DNA from: Tipula vernalis
Taxonomy: Eukaryota > Arthropoda > Insecta > Diptera > Tipulidae
Assembly (NCBI GenBank): GCA_958295665.1
Contig: OY282559.1
Coordinates: forward strand, 258,608,245-258,672,244
Length of the DNA stretch: 64,000 nt
Direction: 5' to 3'
Position numbers and translations under genes: made by a program. How positions within the stretch are numbered: position 1 is the stretch's first letter; every line of letters begins with the position of its first letter. The notes under the pieces were generated by a model. The model made no database searches, had not been told where the DNA came from, and saw only the letters and a list, made by a program, of their open reading frames with translations. Shown here piece after piece: positions 12,481 through 22,415 of this stretch.

Positions 12481-13119
12481 ATTTTTTTTGATCCTTCGAG
12501 CCGGATCTCGATTTGGATTAAATCGGCCGGTTTACCATTGTTATTAGTTAGAGAAGTTTTACACCATCACCTACACATATATTGCCGAAGGTTTACTATT
12601 TGATTCACCACCTACCTAGTGGAAATTTGCCGATATATGTACCCGCAGCACCGTGGAATATAAAACACACCATATATACACCTCGTGGAAAATTTTATGT
12701 TGGACGCCATTTTGATTTCTATACGCCACAAGTATCATTAAAAACCATAAGTACCATTTTATCTTATTTTCTTTACCATATTTACTATTCCTATCTAGAA
12801 TTTTTTCCATTACTAAATATTACCTCCACAAATTATTTTCTTATCATTAAATATTAAATAATTTGGTTAATTTTGCATTTTTTCTTCAAACCATTTACCG
12901 TTTCCATTTTCTTAAAGTGAATCGAACTTAAAATTATTAGAACTGAAAAAACAATTGAGTCCCCTCATCGGGCATGGAACCGGAGACCTTTTGTGTTCTG
13001 AGCTAGTGCGCTAACCGCCGAGCATATACACATTGTTGAATTAAAGGCTATCAGTGAATTTGATAAGTGAACTTGTGTTTAAGCCAATAAGTGTACCTAG
13101 TATAATATAAAGTGAATTA
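12481..13119 (+). other. BEL/Pao leader with gag deleted; tRNA-like block inside
   Basis: This is the region between the 5' LTR and the first recognisable protease codons. A BEL gag of roughly 1.5 kb is expected here, but only ~640 bp of non-coding sequence is present, so gag is deleted or replaced. The ORFs at 12582-12857 have no recognisable homology. A tRNA-like block lies on the minus strand at 12957-13026. Confidence 0.5.
12957..13026 (-). repeat. tRNA-like SINE head fragment
   Basis: Read on the minus strand, the block begins CTCGGCGGTTAGCGCACTAG and ends GGTCTCCGGTTCCATGCCC. This matches the A-box/D-arm and B-box/T-arm arrangement of a tRNA, but acceptor-stem pairing is not evident. 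The likeliest reading is a tRNA-derived SINE head or tRNA pseudogene stranded in the BEL leader, not a working tRNA. Confidence 0.4.
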
Positions 13120-13279
13120 GTGAAGAAAGGCCTACGTCGTGAAACCACACTAATGCAAATAAAAGAAATTCTTAAGTATGCCGAAAATATCGAGGAAACA
13201 ACGGACATCATGAATTTCTATGAGGCTGACGTCATAGATATTTTAATCGGATGTGACCACTACCTATCATTAATCTTAC
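13120..13279 (+). pseudogene. BEL/Pao protease fragment (DUF1758-like), plus orientation
   Basis: The open frame ends in EADVIDILIGCDHYLSLI, matching the conserved 'DiLIGaDhYw' block of BEL/Pao aspartic proteases. It breaks at a Harbinger insertion at 13283. The continuation of the protease (AQETILGWIISG) is found on the opposite strand near 20500, so the element has an internal inversion. Upstream codons have no clear match. Confidence 0.55.
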
Positions 13280-13282
13280 CAG

Positions 13283-15252
13283 GGCCCTATTGCACCAACT
13301 ACTTATCACTTATTACTTATCAACTTATCATAATTTTTGATAATTTTCTGTTGTACCAAATTGAAATTTGATAAGTATTTAATTGAGTTATAATAAGTGA
13401 TCAGCACTCACTTATCAAAATTAAGTTGCACCAAATTTCGAAATGATATATGATAAGTAATATTTTGATAAGCGATAAGTTTAAGGTTTTTGATAATTTT
13501 TTCATAGTTCTGTTGCACTAAAAGTTTTAACTTATCAATAATCGACTACTTTAATGATAACTTATCCAAAATATCAATAAGAAAAATTCACTACTCAAAA
13601 AAATTGATAAGAGCTACAAATTGTAGTGGTATGACGGAAGTCTGTTGAAAAGGTTTTTTTTTGCTGTTATTGTAAGATGAGTACTTTTGTTCAATTTTAA
13701 AAGAGTACAAACACATTTTCAATAAAATTTTTTATTATTCAAATAATTATTAATGATAATGACAATACTAGTAACAATGTGTTTTCAAGTGTATAATAAC
13801 TGTAATAATTATATAATTCAAGTGTATAAGTTATAATATTAAGTCAAAGTAAGAACAATTTCACTCTCTTCGATTTATCATAGAGGTAAGACAGTTGTTT
13901 CTCGATATTTTAAAATTAATATAAAACTATCAAACGTAGGTATATCAACTTTAGTAAACAAAAACTGAAATTTATTAAACGAAAAAATAATTTTTATAAA
14001 TAAATGCGTCGGTTCGAAAGATTATTCGAGGATTAAAACGAAAGAAGAAATCGTGTAGCGAAAGCTACAACCAAATATTCTCTGGACTCGCGAGTGATAA
14101 AACATTTTCGTTTGTCATATGAACAATTTGAGAACGTATTATTAAAAATCGGAGCAAATTTGCAACATGGAAGCGACCGAAACTGCGCATTGAGTCCTCT
14201 ATAGCAGCTACTAACAACACTGCATTGGTTAGGAATATCCAGGATAGAAGTTTTTTGAGATGGGTGGTTACCCTCAGGTAGCTGGTTGCTTGCAGGTAGC
14301 TGGTTGCTAAGAACATTTTGCGAATCGACATGGAAAACATTTACTGAATGCAATGATGGTGTGTGGCCCAGATCGCAGCTTCTATGCAGTAAATTCAAAC
14401 TGGCCAGGTAATGTCCACGACTCCAGAGTATTGCCATATACAAGGCTATTTAGCAATTTTGAGTCTTGTTTTCGCCTGTTCCCCGGTGCTGTTATTTTGG
14501 GTGACAGTGCTTCCCCTTAAAGATTGGCTTATCCCACCAATGCGAAGAAATCCGGATGATGCAATAGAGCAAAGATTTAATCATGCTCATAAGCGGAGGA
14601 GACGAATAGTGGAAATTTTTTTTGGTTTGTGTATGACGATTACAATTTTTGTATAATGTAGTTAAATTCAATTTATTTGTTAATAGGAATTCTCTTAATT
14701 CATTTGTTATAAAAATAAATTGTTTACGTTTAAGTACTGCTGAAAAATTATTTACAGTTAGAAAAGAGAATTTATTTTAAAAGTAACAAAAGAAAAGTTT
14801 TACAATTGACTCTAAACACTGAAATAAGAACTCTCAATTGAGAAAGGTTTCTCTTCATGTATTATTATATACATACAAAATTGTTGTTGTTATTAAATTA
14901 CAGAATAACAATTTTTTAATTGTTTTGCTATATAGGTACAAAACCATTGTTTAACATATAAAATGAGCGGAAAGCATATTATTTTGCAAACACTATCACA
15001 TTTATAGTATTTTTGTATAGATCATTACAACTTATCATAAAAATTTGATAATTCGTCAATTGATAAGTTATAGACAATCTGATGTGCAACGCTTATCACT
15101 TATCATTATCAAAATTTGATAAGTTTTCAAATTGATAAGTGAGTGATATTTTGTTATTTTTGGTGAAACACTTATCACTTATCATTATCAAAAAAACTAA
15201 CTTATGATAAGTTGATAAGTAATAAGTGATAAGTAGTTGGTGCAATAGGGCC
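13283..15252. mobile_element. PIF/Harbinger element, copy 1 (TSD CAG)
   Basis: The 1970-bp element is bounded by TIRs starting GGCCCTATTGCACCAAC and flanked by CAG at 13280-13282 and 15253-15255. The subterminal regions (about 150 bp each side) are packed with ACTTATCA/TGATAAGT words in both orientations. This is the typical density of transposase-binding repeats. Copy 2 at 41.1-43.7 kb shares the body and shows that copy 1 is the empty site for a MITE (around 13840) and a SINE (around 14913). Confidence 0.9.
14004..14655 (+). pseudogene. Harbinger (HARBI1-like DDE_4) transposase remnant, copy 1
   Basis: The N-terminal part starts at ATG 14004 (MRRFERLFED) with a stop soon after, and continues as KATTKYSLDSRVIKHFRLSYEQ. 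The C-terminal part (14500-14655) reads PLKDWLIPPMRRNPDDAIEQ and then FNHAHKRRRRIVEIFFGL. This matches the end of HARBI1-type transposases. Most of the catalytic core between them is deleted; copy 2 retains a little more. The protein cannot be active, so mobilisation would need an intact relative elsewhere. Minus-strand ORFs at 14033-14443 are shadows. Confidence 0.75.
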
Positions 15253-15264
15253 CAGGTTTCTCGT

Positions 15265-15914
15265 TTAGCGATACCTTGTAAGTAAAATAATCAGATTTAC
15301 TGTTTTAGTACATACCTCAAAAACCTTTGAGTTTTGTGCTTCGTGATCATTATCATTTAGTTTTGGGGTGTCCGTTGAAACTATATCGTTAAGTGGGCAA
15401 TTGGCTAGCCACTTATGGATATTAAATCCTGATGCTTTCATTATTAATGAGATTTCATTTTTAAGGGTAATGAGTTGTTCCATTGTATCTGCACCAGTCA
15501 TAAGGTCATCTACGTAGAAATCTCTATCGATAATCGTTGCTGCTTTCGGAAAAGATTGTTTATTCTCATCAGCAATCTGTTTCAGGACACGGGTGGACAA
15601 AAATGGTGCTGATGCGGTTCCATAGGTGACGGTGAGCAAACGATATTGATGAATGGCATCAGTTGATTCCTCTCTCCATAATATTCTCTGAAAATCGGCA
15701 TGCGGTTGAGCGATTAATATTTGCCTGAACATTTTCTCCAGGTCTGCTGTCATAACGTATCTGTGGAAACGAAAGCGTGGCAGAATTTGTTGCAAAGTTT
15801 GCTGCATTGATGGCCCAACGAGCAGAATTTCGTTGAGTGATCTGCTTGGCCTGGTTTTAACTGAGGCATCAAAAACAACACGCACCTTGGTTGTGGTACT
15901 TGTCTCCTTGCAGA
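15265..15914 (-). pseudogene. BEL/Pao reverse transcriptase, C-terminal half (inverted segment)
   Basis: On the minus strand the reading enters from the Jockey junction at 15922 and runs through VRVVFDAS, RSLNEILLVGPSMQQTL, a MTADLEKMFRQI block, YGTASAPF and the catalytic DFYVDDLMTGAD, ending at GFNIHKWLANCP. This is the RT of a BEL/Pao element. It lies opposite to the LTRs, protease and integrase of the surrounding element, which indicates an internal inversion. It is interrupted just before VCKETSTTTK by a Jockey LINE; the N-terminal RT part is at 20180-20450. The last ~20 codons before 15265 do not match. Confidence 0.85.
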
Positions 15915-15922
15915 CAGAATGG
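15915..15922 (+). repeat. Target-site duplication of Jockey element, 3' side
   Basis: CAGAATGG here is repeated at 20180-20187 on the other side of the LINE. It is followed directly by a run of about 18 T, the element's poly-A tail on the minus strand. Confidence 0.85.
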
Positions 15923-16134
15923 TTTTTTTTTTTTTTTTTTGAAAATAATTCTGTTTTATTATTTCTTTTTTAATTACAATCTAGTCTAAGACTAATAAGC
16001 AATTTTATTCTAACTTAAATTACTACATTTTACTGAAATTTAAGGGTTCATCCATCGATGTACTCCTTAGTTTTGATATTTATGATTTGATCGCGCTTTT
16101 GTCGTGCGCTAGATAAAGATTTATTTTAACTGAT

Positions 16135-18795
16135 TTACACTAACTCAAAAGGCTTTACTCTTTTGAGCCTTCTAACTAAATCCGTATTATCCAGTAGCTG
16201 GTTGGCCTCTATGTTGACATGGTGAAGTAGCCGTTGTTCATGACTTCTAGCAAATTTCATAATTTCGGTTTTGATGAGTTCTATGCCCAGATCTTTGTGG
16301 ATGTCGCTATTTCTGACAAACCATGGTGCGTTGACGATGCTTCTTAGCACTTTGTTTTGGAATCGTTGGATAATATCCATGTTGCTCTGCTTGGTACACC
16401 CCCACAGCTGTATACCATAAGTCCAAACAGGCTTCAATATTTGCTTATAAAGCAGAAGTTTATTAGGGATTGATAAATGAGAGTTTCTTCCCAGTAACCA
16501 ATACATTTTTTTGTATTTTAATTCCAACTCGCCTCTTTTCTTTTTTACATGAGCTTTCCAGCGAAGTTTAGCGTCTAACGTCATACCAAGATATTTGGCA
16601 GTGTTTGCATGTGGTATTTCTTGATTATTTAAATATACTGGTTTATGAACTAATCTCTTGTTCGTAAAGTCAACATGTACAGATTTAGTTTCATTTAGTT
16701 TTATGCGCCATTTTTTTGTCCAATTGTGTACTTGCTCTATGGCGTTTTGTAATTGCTCTGCTGTATCTGAGTTGTTGTCACCTACTGCCATGATAGCTGT
16801 GTCATCGGCGAAAGTGGCTATCATGTTGTTTTGTGGGATTGGGACATCTCGGGTGTATAGTAAATACAGAAGTGGCCCAAGTACACTTCCTTGTGGAACT
16901 CCTGCTTTTATTCCCTTAAGCTCTGAATATTCATCTTCTTGCTTAAGCCTGAAATATCTTTCCGTTATATATGATTCCAGTATTATGCTGTACTGTTTCG
17001 GTAGGATTAATTTGAGTTTGTAGATTAATCCTTCGTGCCAAACTTTATCAAAGGCCTGCGCTACATCAAGGAATACTGCAGAACAAACTTTTTTCTCTTC
17101 TAAAGTCTTCTCAATAATATTGGTTATTCTATGCACTTGATCGATAGTTGAGTGCTCACTGCGAAAACCAAATTGGTGATTCGGAATTAGATTATTTTTT
17201 TCAGTTATTAGTTTAAGCCTTTTTAATAGTAGCTTTTCAAAGAGTTTGGACATTATCGGCAACAACGATATAGGCCTATATGATGTTATTAGATGTGGCG
17301 GTTTTCCTGGTTTGGGAATCATGATGACCTCAGCCACTTTCCAAAGTTTGGGTACATATTTTAACTTAAATGCGGCGTTTATGATATTAGTTAACTTTAC
17401 CGTAGCTTTTCCCGGTAGCTGCTTTATTATTTCTCCGGTAATCAGGTCAAACCCTGGTGCTTTCTTTAAGTTTAAATTGTTTTTAATTTCATTTGCTACT
17501 TCAGTAGTCGATGTAGGGGTGACATCTTCGAGAATTTGTGTTATGTTTTCATCCAATATTTCTCGTAATTGACATTCATGAGGTTGAAATATATTTTCAA
17601 GATGATTGGCAAAACCTTCAGCTTTTTCTTTGTTTTTCCTTGCCCATGTTCCATCCATTTTCCTGATAGGATGGATCGGCATTATTGGCCTTTTCAGAGT
17701 TTTAGTTGCTTTCCAAAGCGAATAATCCGTATTACTATCATTCGTTAACTTACTTAAGTAGAAATTAACTGACTCATTTTTTAATTTCTGAATTTCTCTT
17801 GTTAATTGTTGAGTAAGATTATTTAGTCTTTTTTTGTCCTGTGGAGCTCTAGTTTGGTGCCATTTTTTTCTGGATTTGCGTTTATCCCTAAGGAGATTTC
17901 TAATTTCTATTGGATAGTTATTTCCTTTTAGCCTTGATTTGATTTCTGGAGTACTTTCCCATGCTGATTGTTGAATATCTGTAATGAACTTTTCTACTTC
18001 TATGTCCAGTTGATCCATAGTTTTTAAAGGAACTTTCAAAAGTATTCTTTGTTCCAGGTGTACTTTGAAACTTTCCCAGTTCGTATATTTGTTGGTTAAT
18101 ACTGGATTATTCCCTTTTTGGATGATATACTCGCTTAGAGTTAGGACTATTGGAGAATGATCTGAGCTCATATCTTGGCTTTCTTCAACTTTCATAAAAT
18201 TATTAGAAATATTTTTGGTTATAAAAAAATCGATCAGGTCAGGTATTTTCCCTGGGTCAGTTGGCCAATATGTTGGTTTACCTGTTGAAATGGATTCACA
18301 TCCATTTTCTTTGATGGCAATCAATAATTCTTTTCCTTTAGTGGTAGTTAATCTAGAACCCCAGTGAGTATTCTTCGCATTGAAGTCACCACCTATTATG
18401 AACCTTTTTCCCAGACGCTTAAAGAACTCTGAGTATTGTTTGCTTTTAATTGAATGTCTTGGTGGACAGTATAATCCTGCCACAACAATAGGAAAGTTTT
18501 CCGTTTTTATATAAACCACTGTGGCCTGAATTTCTTCTTTTCCGTACTTTGCTTCTTCAAAATGTTGGATATTTTTTTTAATGATGACTGCACTTCCTCC
18601 TCTGGCTGAATTATCTGGATGAATAGTGTGATATATGCAATAGCCTTTAAATGTTATGTAGGATTGCTTAGTAAAATGTGTTTCCGAAATAAGACACACA
18701 TCTATATTCTCAATGTCGAGGACTGCTTGTAGTTCTTGCTGATGCCGGAGCAAACCATTAGCATTCCATGACATGATTTTCATTGTGTTGTTCAT
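16135..18795 (-). CDS. Jockey ORF2: AP endonuclease-reverse transcriptase (886 aa)
   Basis: This protein nicks target DNA and reverse-transcribes the element RNA at the nick. Residues 1 to ~225 form the AP-like endonuclease, with MSWNANGL, LISETHF, GGDFNAKNTHWG and the terminal SSDHSP motif (about residue 209). The RT follows, with PGFDLITGEI, GFRSEHST, AVFLDVAQAFDKVWH, AGVPQGSVLGPLLY and the catalytic ATFADDTA (about residue 659). After it come the thumb and C-terminal region typical of Jockey ORF2. The length suits the clade (about 850-950 aa). The start ATG overlaps the ORF1 TGA as ATGA (18792-18795), which suggests termination-reinitiation coupling. No frameshift or stop is seen, so it may be competent. 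Plus-strand ORFs here are shadows. Confidence 0.95.
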   Translation of the reverse strand: MNNTMKIMSWNANGLLRHQQELQAVLDIENIDVCLISETHFTKQSYITFKGYCIYHTIHPDNSARGGSAVIIKKNIQHFEEAKYGKEEIQATVVYIKTENFPIVVAGLYCPPRHSIKSKQYSEFFKRLGKRFIIGGDFNAKNTHWGSRLTTTKGKELLIAIKENGCESISTGKPTYWPTDPGKIPDLIDFFITKNISNNFMKVEESQDMSSDHSPIVLTLSEYIIQKGNNPVLTNKYTNWESFKVHLEQRILLKVPLKTMDQLDIEVEKFITDIQQSAWESTPEIKSRLKGNNYPIEIRNLLRDKRKSRKKWHQTRAPQDKKRLNNLTQQLTREIQKLKNESVNFYLSKLTNDSNTDYSLWKATKTLKRPIMPIHPIRKMDGTWARKNKEKAEGFANHLENIFQPHECQLREILDENITQILEDVTPTSTTEVANEIKNNLNLKKAPGFDLITGEIIKQLPGKATVKLTNIINAAFKLKYVPKLWKVAEVIMIPKPGKPPHLITSYRPISLLPIMSKLFEKLLLKRLKLITEKNNLIPNHQFGFRSEHSTIDQVHRITNIIEKTLEEKKVCSAVFLDVAQAFDKVWHEGLIYKLKLILPKQYSIILESYITERYFRLKQEDEYSELKGIKAGVPQGSVLGPLLYLLYTRDVPIPQNNMIATFADDTAIMAVGDNNSDTAEQLQNAIEQVHNWTKKWRIKLNETKSVHVDFTNKRLVHKPVYLNNQEIPHANTAKYLGMTLDAKLRWKAHVKKKRGELELKYKKMYWLLGRNSHLSIPNKLLLYKQILKPVWTYGIQLWGCTKQSNMDIIQRFQNKVLRSIVNAPWFVRNSDIHKDLGIELIKTEIMKFARSHEQRLLHHVNIEANQLLDNTDLVRRLKRVKPFELV

Positions 18796-20179
18796 TTTTG
18801 TGTTGATTTGGGTCTAGCTCCCAATGCTCTATCTTCCAATTTTTGTAGCCTCTCATCAAATTTTGTTAATTTCATGAGAATATCTTGTAATGTTTGACTG
18901 ATGTCTACATCTTTAGATTTTTGCTGGGGTTTATTGACTACGCCACTTGTTACTTCAGCATATGTAACACCTTCAGTTCTTAGTTGGCGGCCAAATGGTT
19001 GCCCATTGTCTTGTTTTGCATGCCTCTCATATCGATTTGACTGGCCATACATTTGAGTTTTATTCATCCTTTGGTTTTTCATTTTCTGAATTTCCTTTGC
19101 AACAATACATCCTCGATAGTTAGCAGGATGACCTTGTCCACAGTGTACACATTTAAGTTGAGCTTGTGGATTGTCGCATTTTCCAGTTAGGTGGTGTCCG
19201 GCACATTTAACACACCTTGGAAGTTTGCCACAATATCTTTGCGTATGTCCATATGCCTGACACTTTTGGCATTGCGGAACTAGTTTAGACTTTCTAAGTG
19301 GTTGAATTTCCACTTTGCAACCCAATAAACTAGTGATCTTATATATTTTAGTTATATTTTCGTCACAACTGAATGTTAGTACAAACATGTCTAGCTTCTT
19401 TTTATTTCTCCAGCTAACTTTGTTCATTACGCTGATTATTTTAAATTCTTTCGATGATAATTCTTCTTTAATTCGTTCTGGGCTACATGTATGATGTAAG
19501 TTCCTTGCCATAACTCTGATTGGCCTTTCTTGTTTATTTTCATACGTGTGAAAGATAAATGAGCCTTCGGTCAAAGTTTTCACTACGTTTCTATAGGCAT
19601 CGACGCTATTTACGTTGATGCTTATTTTATTTTGATTCATCAATTTAGTGATGAATGATTCTTCTGAAACACTCGCCTTAATTATATCATAGAAAACGTG
19701 ATAATTTTTAACATCATCTACTATGATCGGTGGTGGGGGAGGTGTTTTTTTATCTGTTTTGATATTTGTCTCAACCTTTTGAGGCTGAGTGTTTTGATCC
19801 AGAGTTTGTGGTTTTTGTGGTGGTGACGGTGTATTATTTAACCTTCTCTTTTTACTTTTTCTAGACTTAGCACGAATCCATTCTGTTTCTTTAGCTAAGT
19901 CTTCCTCATCGGTTTGATATTCAACGTTTTTATTAACATTAGAATTGGTGTTTTGTTTCTGTATTATTGATGATTCGGTTGGACATTTAACATTGTTGGC
20001 GTTAAGTTCGGTATTCTGGTTCTGCTTCATTGATGGCTTAGCTTGAGTTTCGTTCTGCTTTAATTGCATCATTTCTTTTTTTAGTTCGTCAATTTGTTGT
20101 TGTAAATTGAGAATAATAATGCTTTGCTGATTTTTCTCATCAGTTACTTTTTGCCATTGTTTGTATAACGTTAGCTCTT
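18792..20179 (-). CDS. Jockey ORF1: Gag-like nucleic-acid chaperone with zinc knuckles
   Basis: This is the ORF1 RNA-binding protein that packages LINE RNA. It has a Q/K/N-rich, likely coiled-coil N-terminus, a PPPPPPIIVDD linker and a PRE_C2HC-like region before the knuckles (RVMARNLHHTCSPERIKEEL). Three CCHC-like zinc knuckles follow (CQKCQAYGHTQRYC, CVKCAGHHLTGKC, CVHCGQGHPANYRGC). The open frame continues 5' past the element boundary to 20279. Its first 33 codons (MMRDYEELGYMEP onward) are the host BEL RT, so a translated product would be a BEL-Jockey fusion. The first Met inside the element is about 36 codons in (EMMQLKQ). The C-terminus overlaps ORF2 by ATGA. Confidence 0.9.
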
Positions 20180-20550
20180 CAGAATGGTGTGGTAAATAAT
20201 AGGACTTGTTCCAGGGGATATCTATTTCGTTGTCTGGTATAGGTTCCATGTATCCCAACTCCTCGTAATCTCTCATCAACTTAATATATTCCCTTTTCAG
20301 GTCTGGATCTCTTGTTAGCTTATGTTCTATTGATTGAAGTCTTCTGATGGCTTGAGATTTCCAAGTGCTGCAGCTTCAGGGCCAAATGGTAGTGAGACGA
20401 TGTATCGACCATCACTATTTCTTTGGTAGTGGTTAACAAAATCTTGTTCACGACTTAGTGTTCGCTGTAGATTCTTTATGTTTCATTGTCCCCGAAATAA
20501 TCCAACCAAGAATGGTTTCTTGTGCTATTAAGTTGTTTTTGATGCTCTAA
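20180..20550 (-). pseudogene. BEL/Pao protease-end and RT N-terminus (inverted segment)
   Basis: Reading down the minus strand from ~20540: AQETILGWIISG (protease end), then, after frame changes, a REQDFVNHYQRNSDGRYIV block and SLPFGPEAAALG. Next come LTRDPDLKREY, MMRDYEELGYMEPIP and NKSYYLPHHS at the Jockey junction. This is the canonical order of a BEL/Pao protease-RT boundary, and it continues in frame across the Jockey TSD into 15914. It is inverted relative to the plus-strand RNase H/integrase that begins at ~20553. One frameshift lies near 20340-20380. Confidence 0.8.
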
Positions 20551-20552
20551 AT

Positions 20553-22385
20553 ATGAGCTCTGACCAAACGAGGCATGCTTTCAGAAGCGTCTCAACTTTT
20601 TGACTCTCAAGGTTGACTAGCTCCAATAACCATTTATGTTAAAATAATCTTCCAGAGAACATGGACAAAATGTTTAGATTGGGATGATGCACCAGCACAG
20701 AAGCAGATTACCGTACCAAAGCTTGAGCTACTTCTCTCAACTTTAATGAATACCGTGCAAGAATTAATAATTGATCGAAAACCGAAGGTTTATATGTTGA
20801 TTGATTCAACAATCGTTCTATCATGGTTAGAATCAGTAACTCGCTCACTTGACGTTTTTGTGGGAAATCGCATATCCCAAATCATTACCAATTATCCCAG
20901 AAAATATTGGCAACACATAACCACCAAACACAACCCAGCCGATTGTGCCTCTAGGGGTATACTAATATTTGAATTGATTAATCACAACCTCTGGTGGACA
21001 GGACCAGAATGGCTAAAATAACCTATAACCAAATGGCCAGTGAAATTCCAGTCAGCAGTTATCTGTACCTGTAACGTCGTATCCATCACCAATTCAGTTG
21101 ATTGTAACAAAATACACAAATTTCAATAAAATTATTCGTGTATTAGCGTATTGTTAACGTTATGTCAACAATTGTAAGTTAAAACCTGAAGAAAGATCAA
21201 AAGCATTCCTTAATTGTACAGAACTAAATGAATCTAAGGAACTGTTAATAAAATATGTGCAAGAAAACCACTTTCATACCGAAATAAAGACACTAAAGAA
21301 CAATTGTCAATTACCAAAAACCCATAAATTAATTAACCTTAATACTTTCTTAGATAATAATGGTGTACTTAGAGTTGGCGGGAGTATAGAACGAGCAACT
21401 GTACCGTTTGATGTGAAACACCCAATAATATTACCGGCATCATGGCCAGCTTACCATCCACCGGGTCACCTTTGTCCGACTTTTCTTATCGACAGGGGTC
21501 GACTATGCTGGACAAATTTACGTTCGACCGTCATGGCGCAGAGGAATAAAACTAGATAAGGCCTACATTGCAGTTTTTATATATCTGAGCACCAAGACAA
21601 TTCATCTAGAATTAGCTGGCGATTTATCCACCGATTCGTTTATCGCAGCCTTTCGACGATTTATTTCGCGCCGTGGTCTTTGTTGTGAAATTATAAGCGA
21701 CAATGGATCAAATTTCATTGGGGCCAAAACAAACCTCAATGAACTATTCAACATTTTCAAAAATAGTAAAATTTCCAATTTTGTTTCGCAGAACCAAATA
21801 ACATGGAAGTTTAATCCACCAACTGGCTCTCACTTTCGGGGGATTTATGAAGCAGCCGTAAAATCAACAAAGTATCATCTGAAGAGAAGACTTTCGGAGG
21901 CTTCACTTCCTTCATTTACCTATGAAGAAATGTCAACCCTTTTGGCACAGATTGAGGCGATCCTGAACTCACGACCACTTTGTGTCAACTCGAACGATGA
22001 CATAAATCAATTAACACCGGCACATTTCCTAATTGGACACCCTTATACATCTCTACCTGATCCAGATAACAGTCATATTAAATTGAGTCAGCTTTCCCTA
22101 TGGCAATACCTACAGAAATTACGAAGGGACTTCTGAAAAAAATGGCACCTAACATATTTGACATCCTTACAAAAAAGGGCAAGGTGGCAAACAAATTCAT
22201 CAGCAATGAAAATTGATGATATTGTCATGATATGAGATGATAGCTCACCTCCGAATAAATGGCACCTAGGCCGAGTAGTCGCACTCCATCCCGGAGAGGG
22301 CAACATTGTGCGAGTCACCTTAAAGACAGCAACTGGCATGTTGAAGCGGCCTGTTGTTAAATTATCCATACTACCAATAGACGAA
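20553..22385 (+). pseudogene. BEL/Pao connection, RNase H and integrase region
   Basis: Plus-strand reading starts LTKRGMLSEASQLFDSQG, a stop, then KIIFQRTWTKCLDWDDAP, the Pao connection region directly downstream of the RT. A deletion leads to ITVPKLELLLS and an RNase H remnant (LIDSTIVLSWLES, KHNPADCASRG; 20746-21021). The 21257-21559 ORF is the integrase zinc-binding region (GVLRVGGSIERA). The integrase core (about 21560-21925, frame-shifted) shows IISDNGSNFIGAK and NPPTGSHFRGIYEA. The 21930-22136 ORF continues with INQLTPAHFLIGHP. The tail (to 22385) matches the DUF5641 end domain (KWHLGRVVALHPGEG, LKRPVVKLSILPID). Multiple stops and frameshifts are present. Confidence 0.85.
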
Positions 22386-22400
22386 TAAGTCCTGCATTTG

Positions 22401-22415
22401 GCCGAGGCGGGAGGA
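22401..22415 (+). other. Polypurine tract of the BEL/Pao element
   Basis: GCCGAGGCGGGAGGA immediately precedes the TGTCAATTTCC start of the 3' LTR. This is the position and composition expected of the plus-strand primer in LTR retrotransposons. Confidence 0.7.

Larger units (their letters stand above)
15923..20179 (-). mobile_element. Jockey-clade LINE, two open ORFs, inserted in BEL RT
   Basis: The 4.26-kb non-LTR retrotransposon lies on the minus strand. It has a poly-A tail at 15923-15940, a ~195-bp 3' UTR, ORF2 (16135-18795) and ORF1 (18792 upward). Both ORFs are free of internal stops, so the insertion is probably young. The 8-bp CAGAATGG duplication marks target-primed insertion into the RT codons of the host BEL element. 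The 5' end falls directly inside an open ORF1 frame without a 5' UTR, so the copy is probably slightly 5'-truncated. Confidence 0.9.

Noticed and set aside
14033..14443. Minus-strand ORFs of 136 and 91 aa (and the matching pair at 42083-42459)
   Set aside because: Antisense shadows of the Harbinger transposase remnant; they recur only because the two Harbinger copies are similar.
16658..17572. Plus-strand ORFs within the Jockey element
   Set aside because: Antisense of the ORF2 reverse transcriptase.
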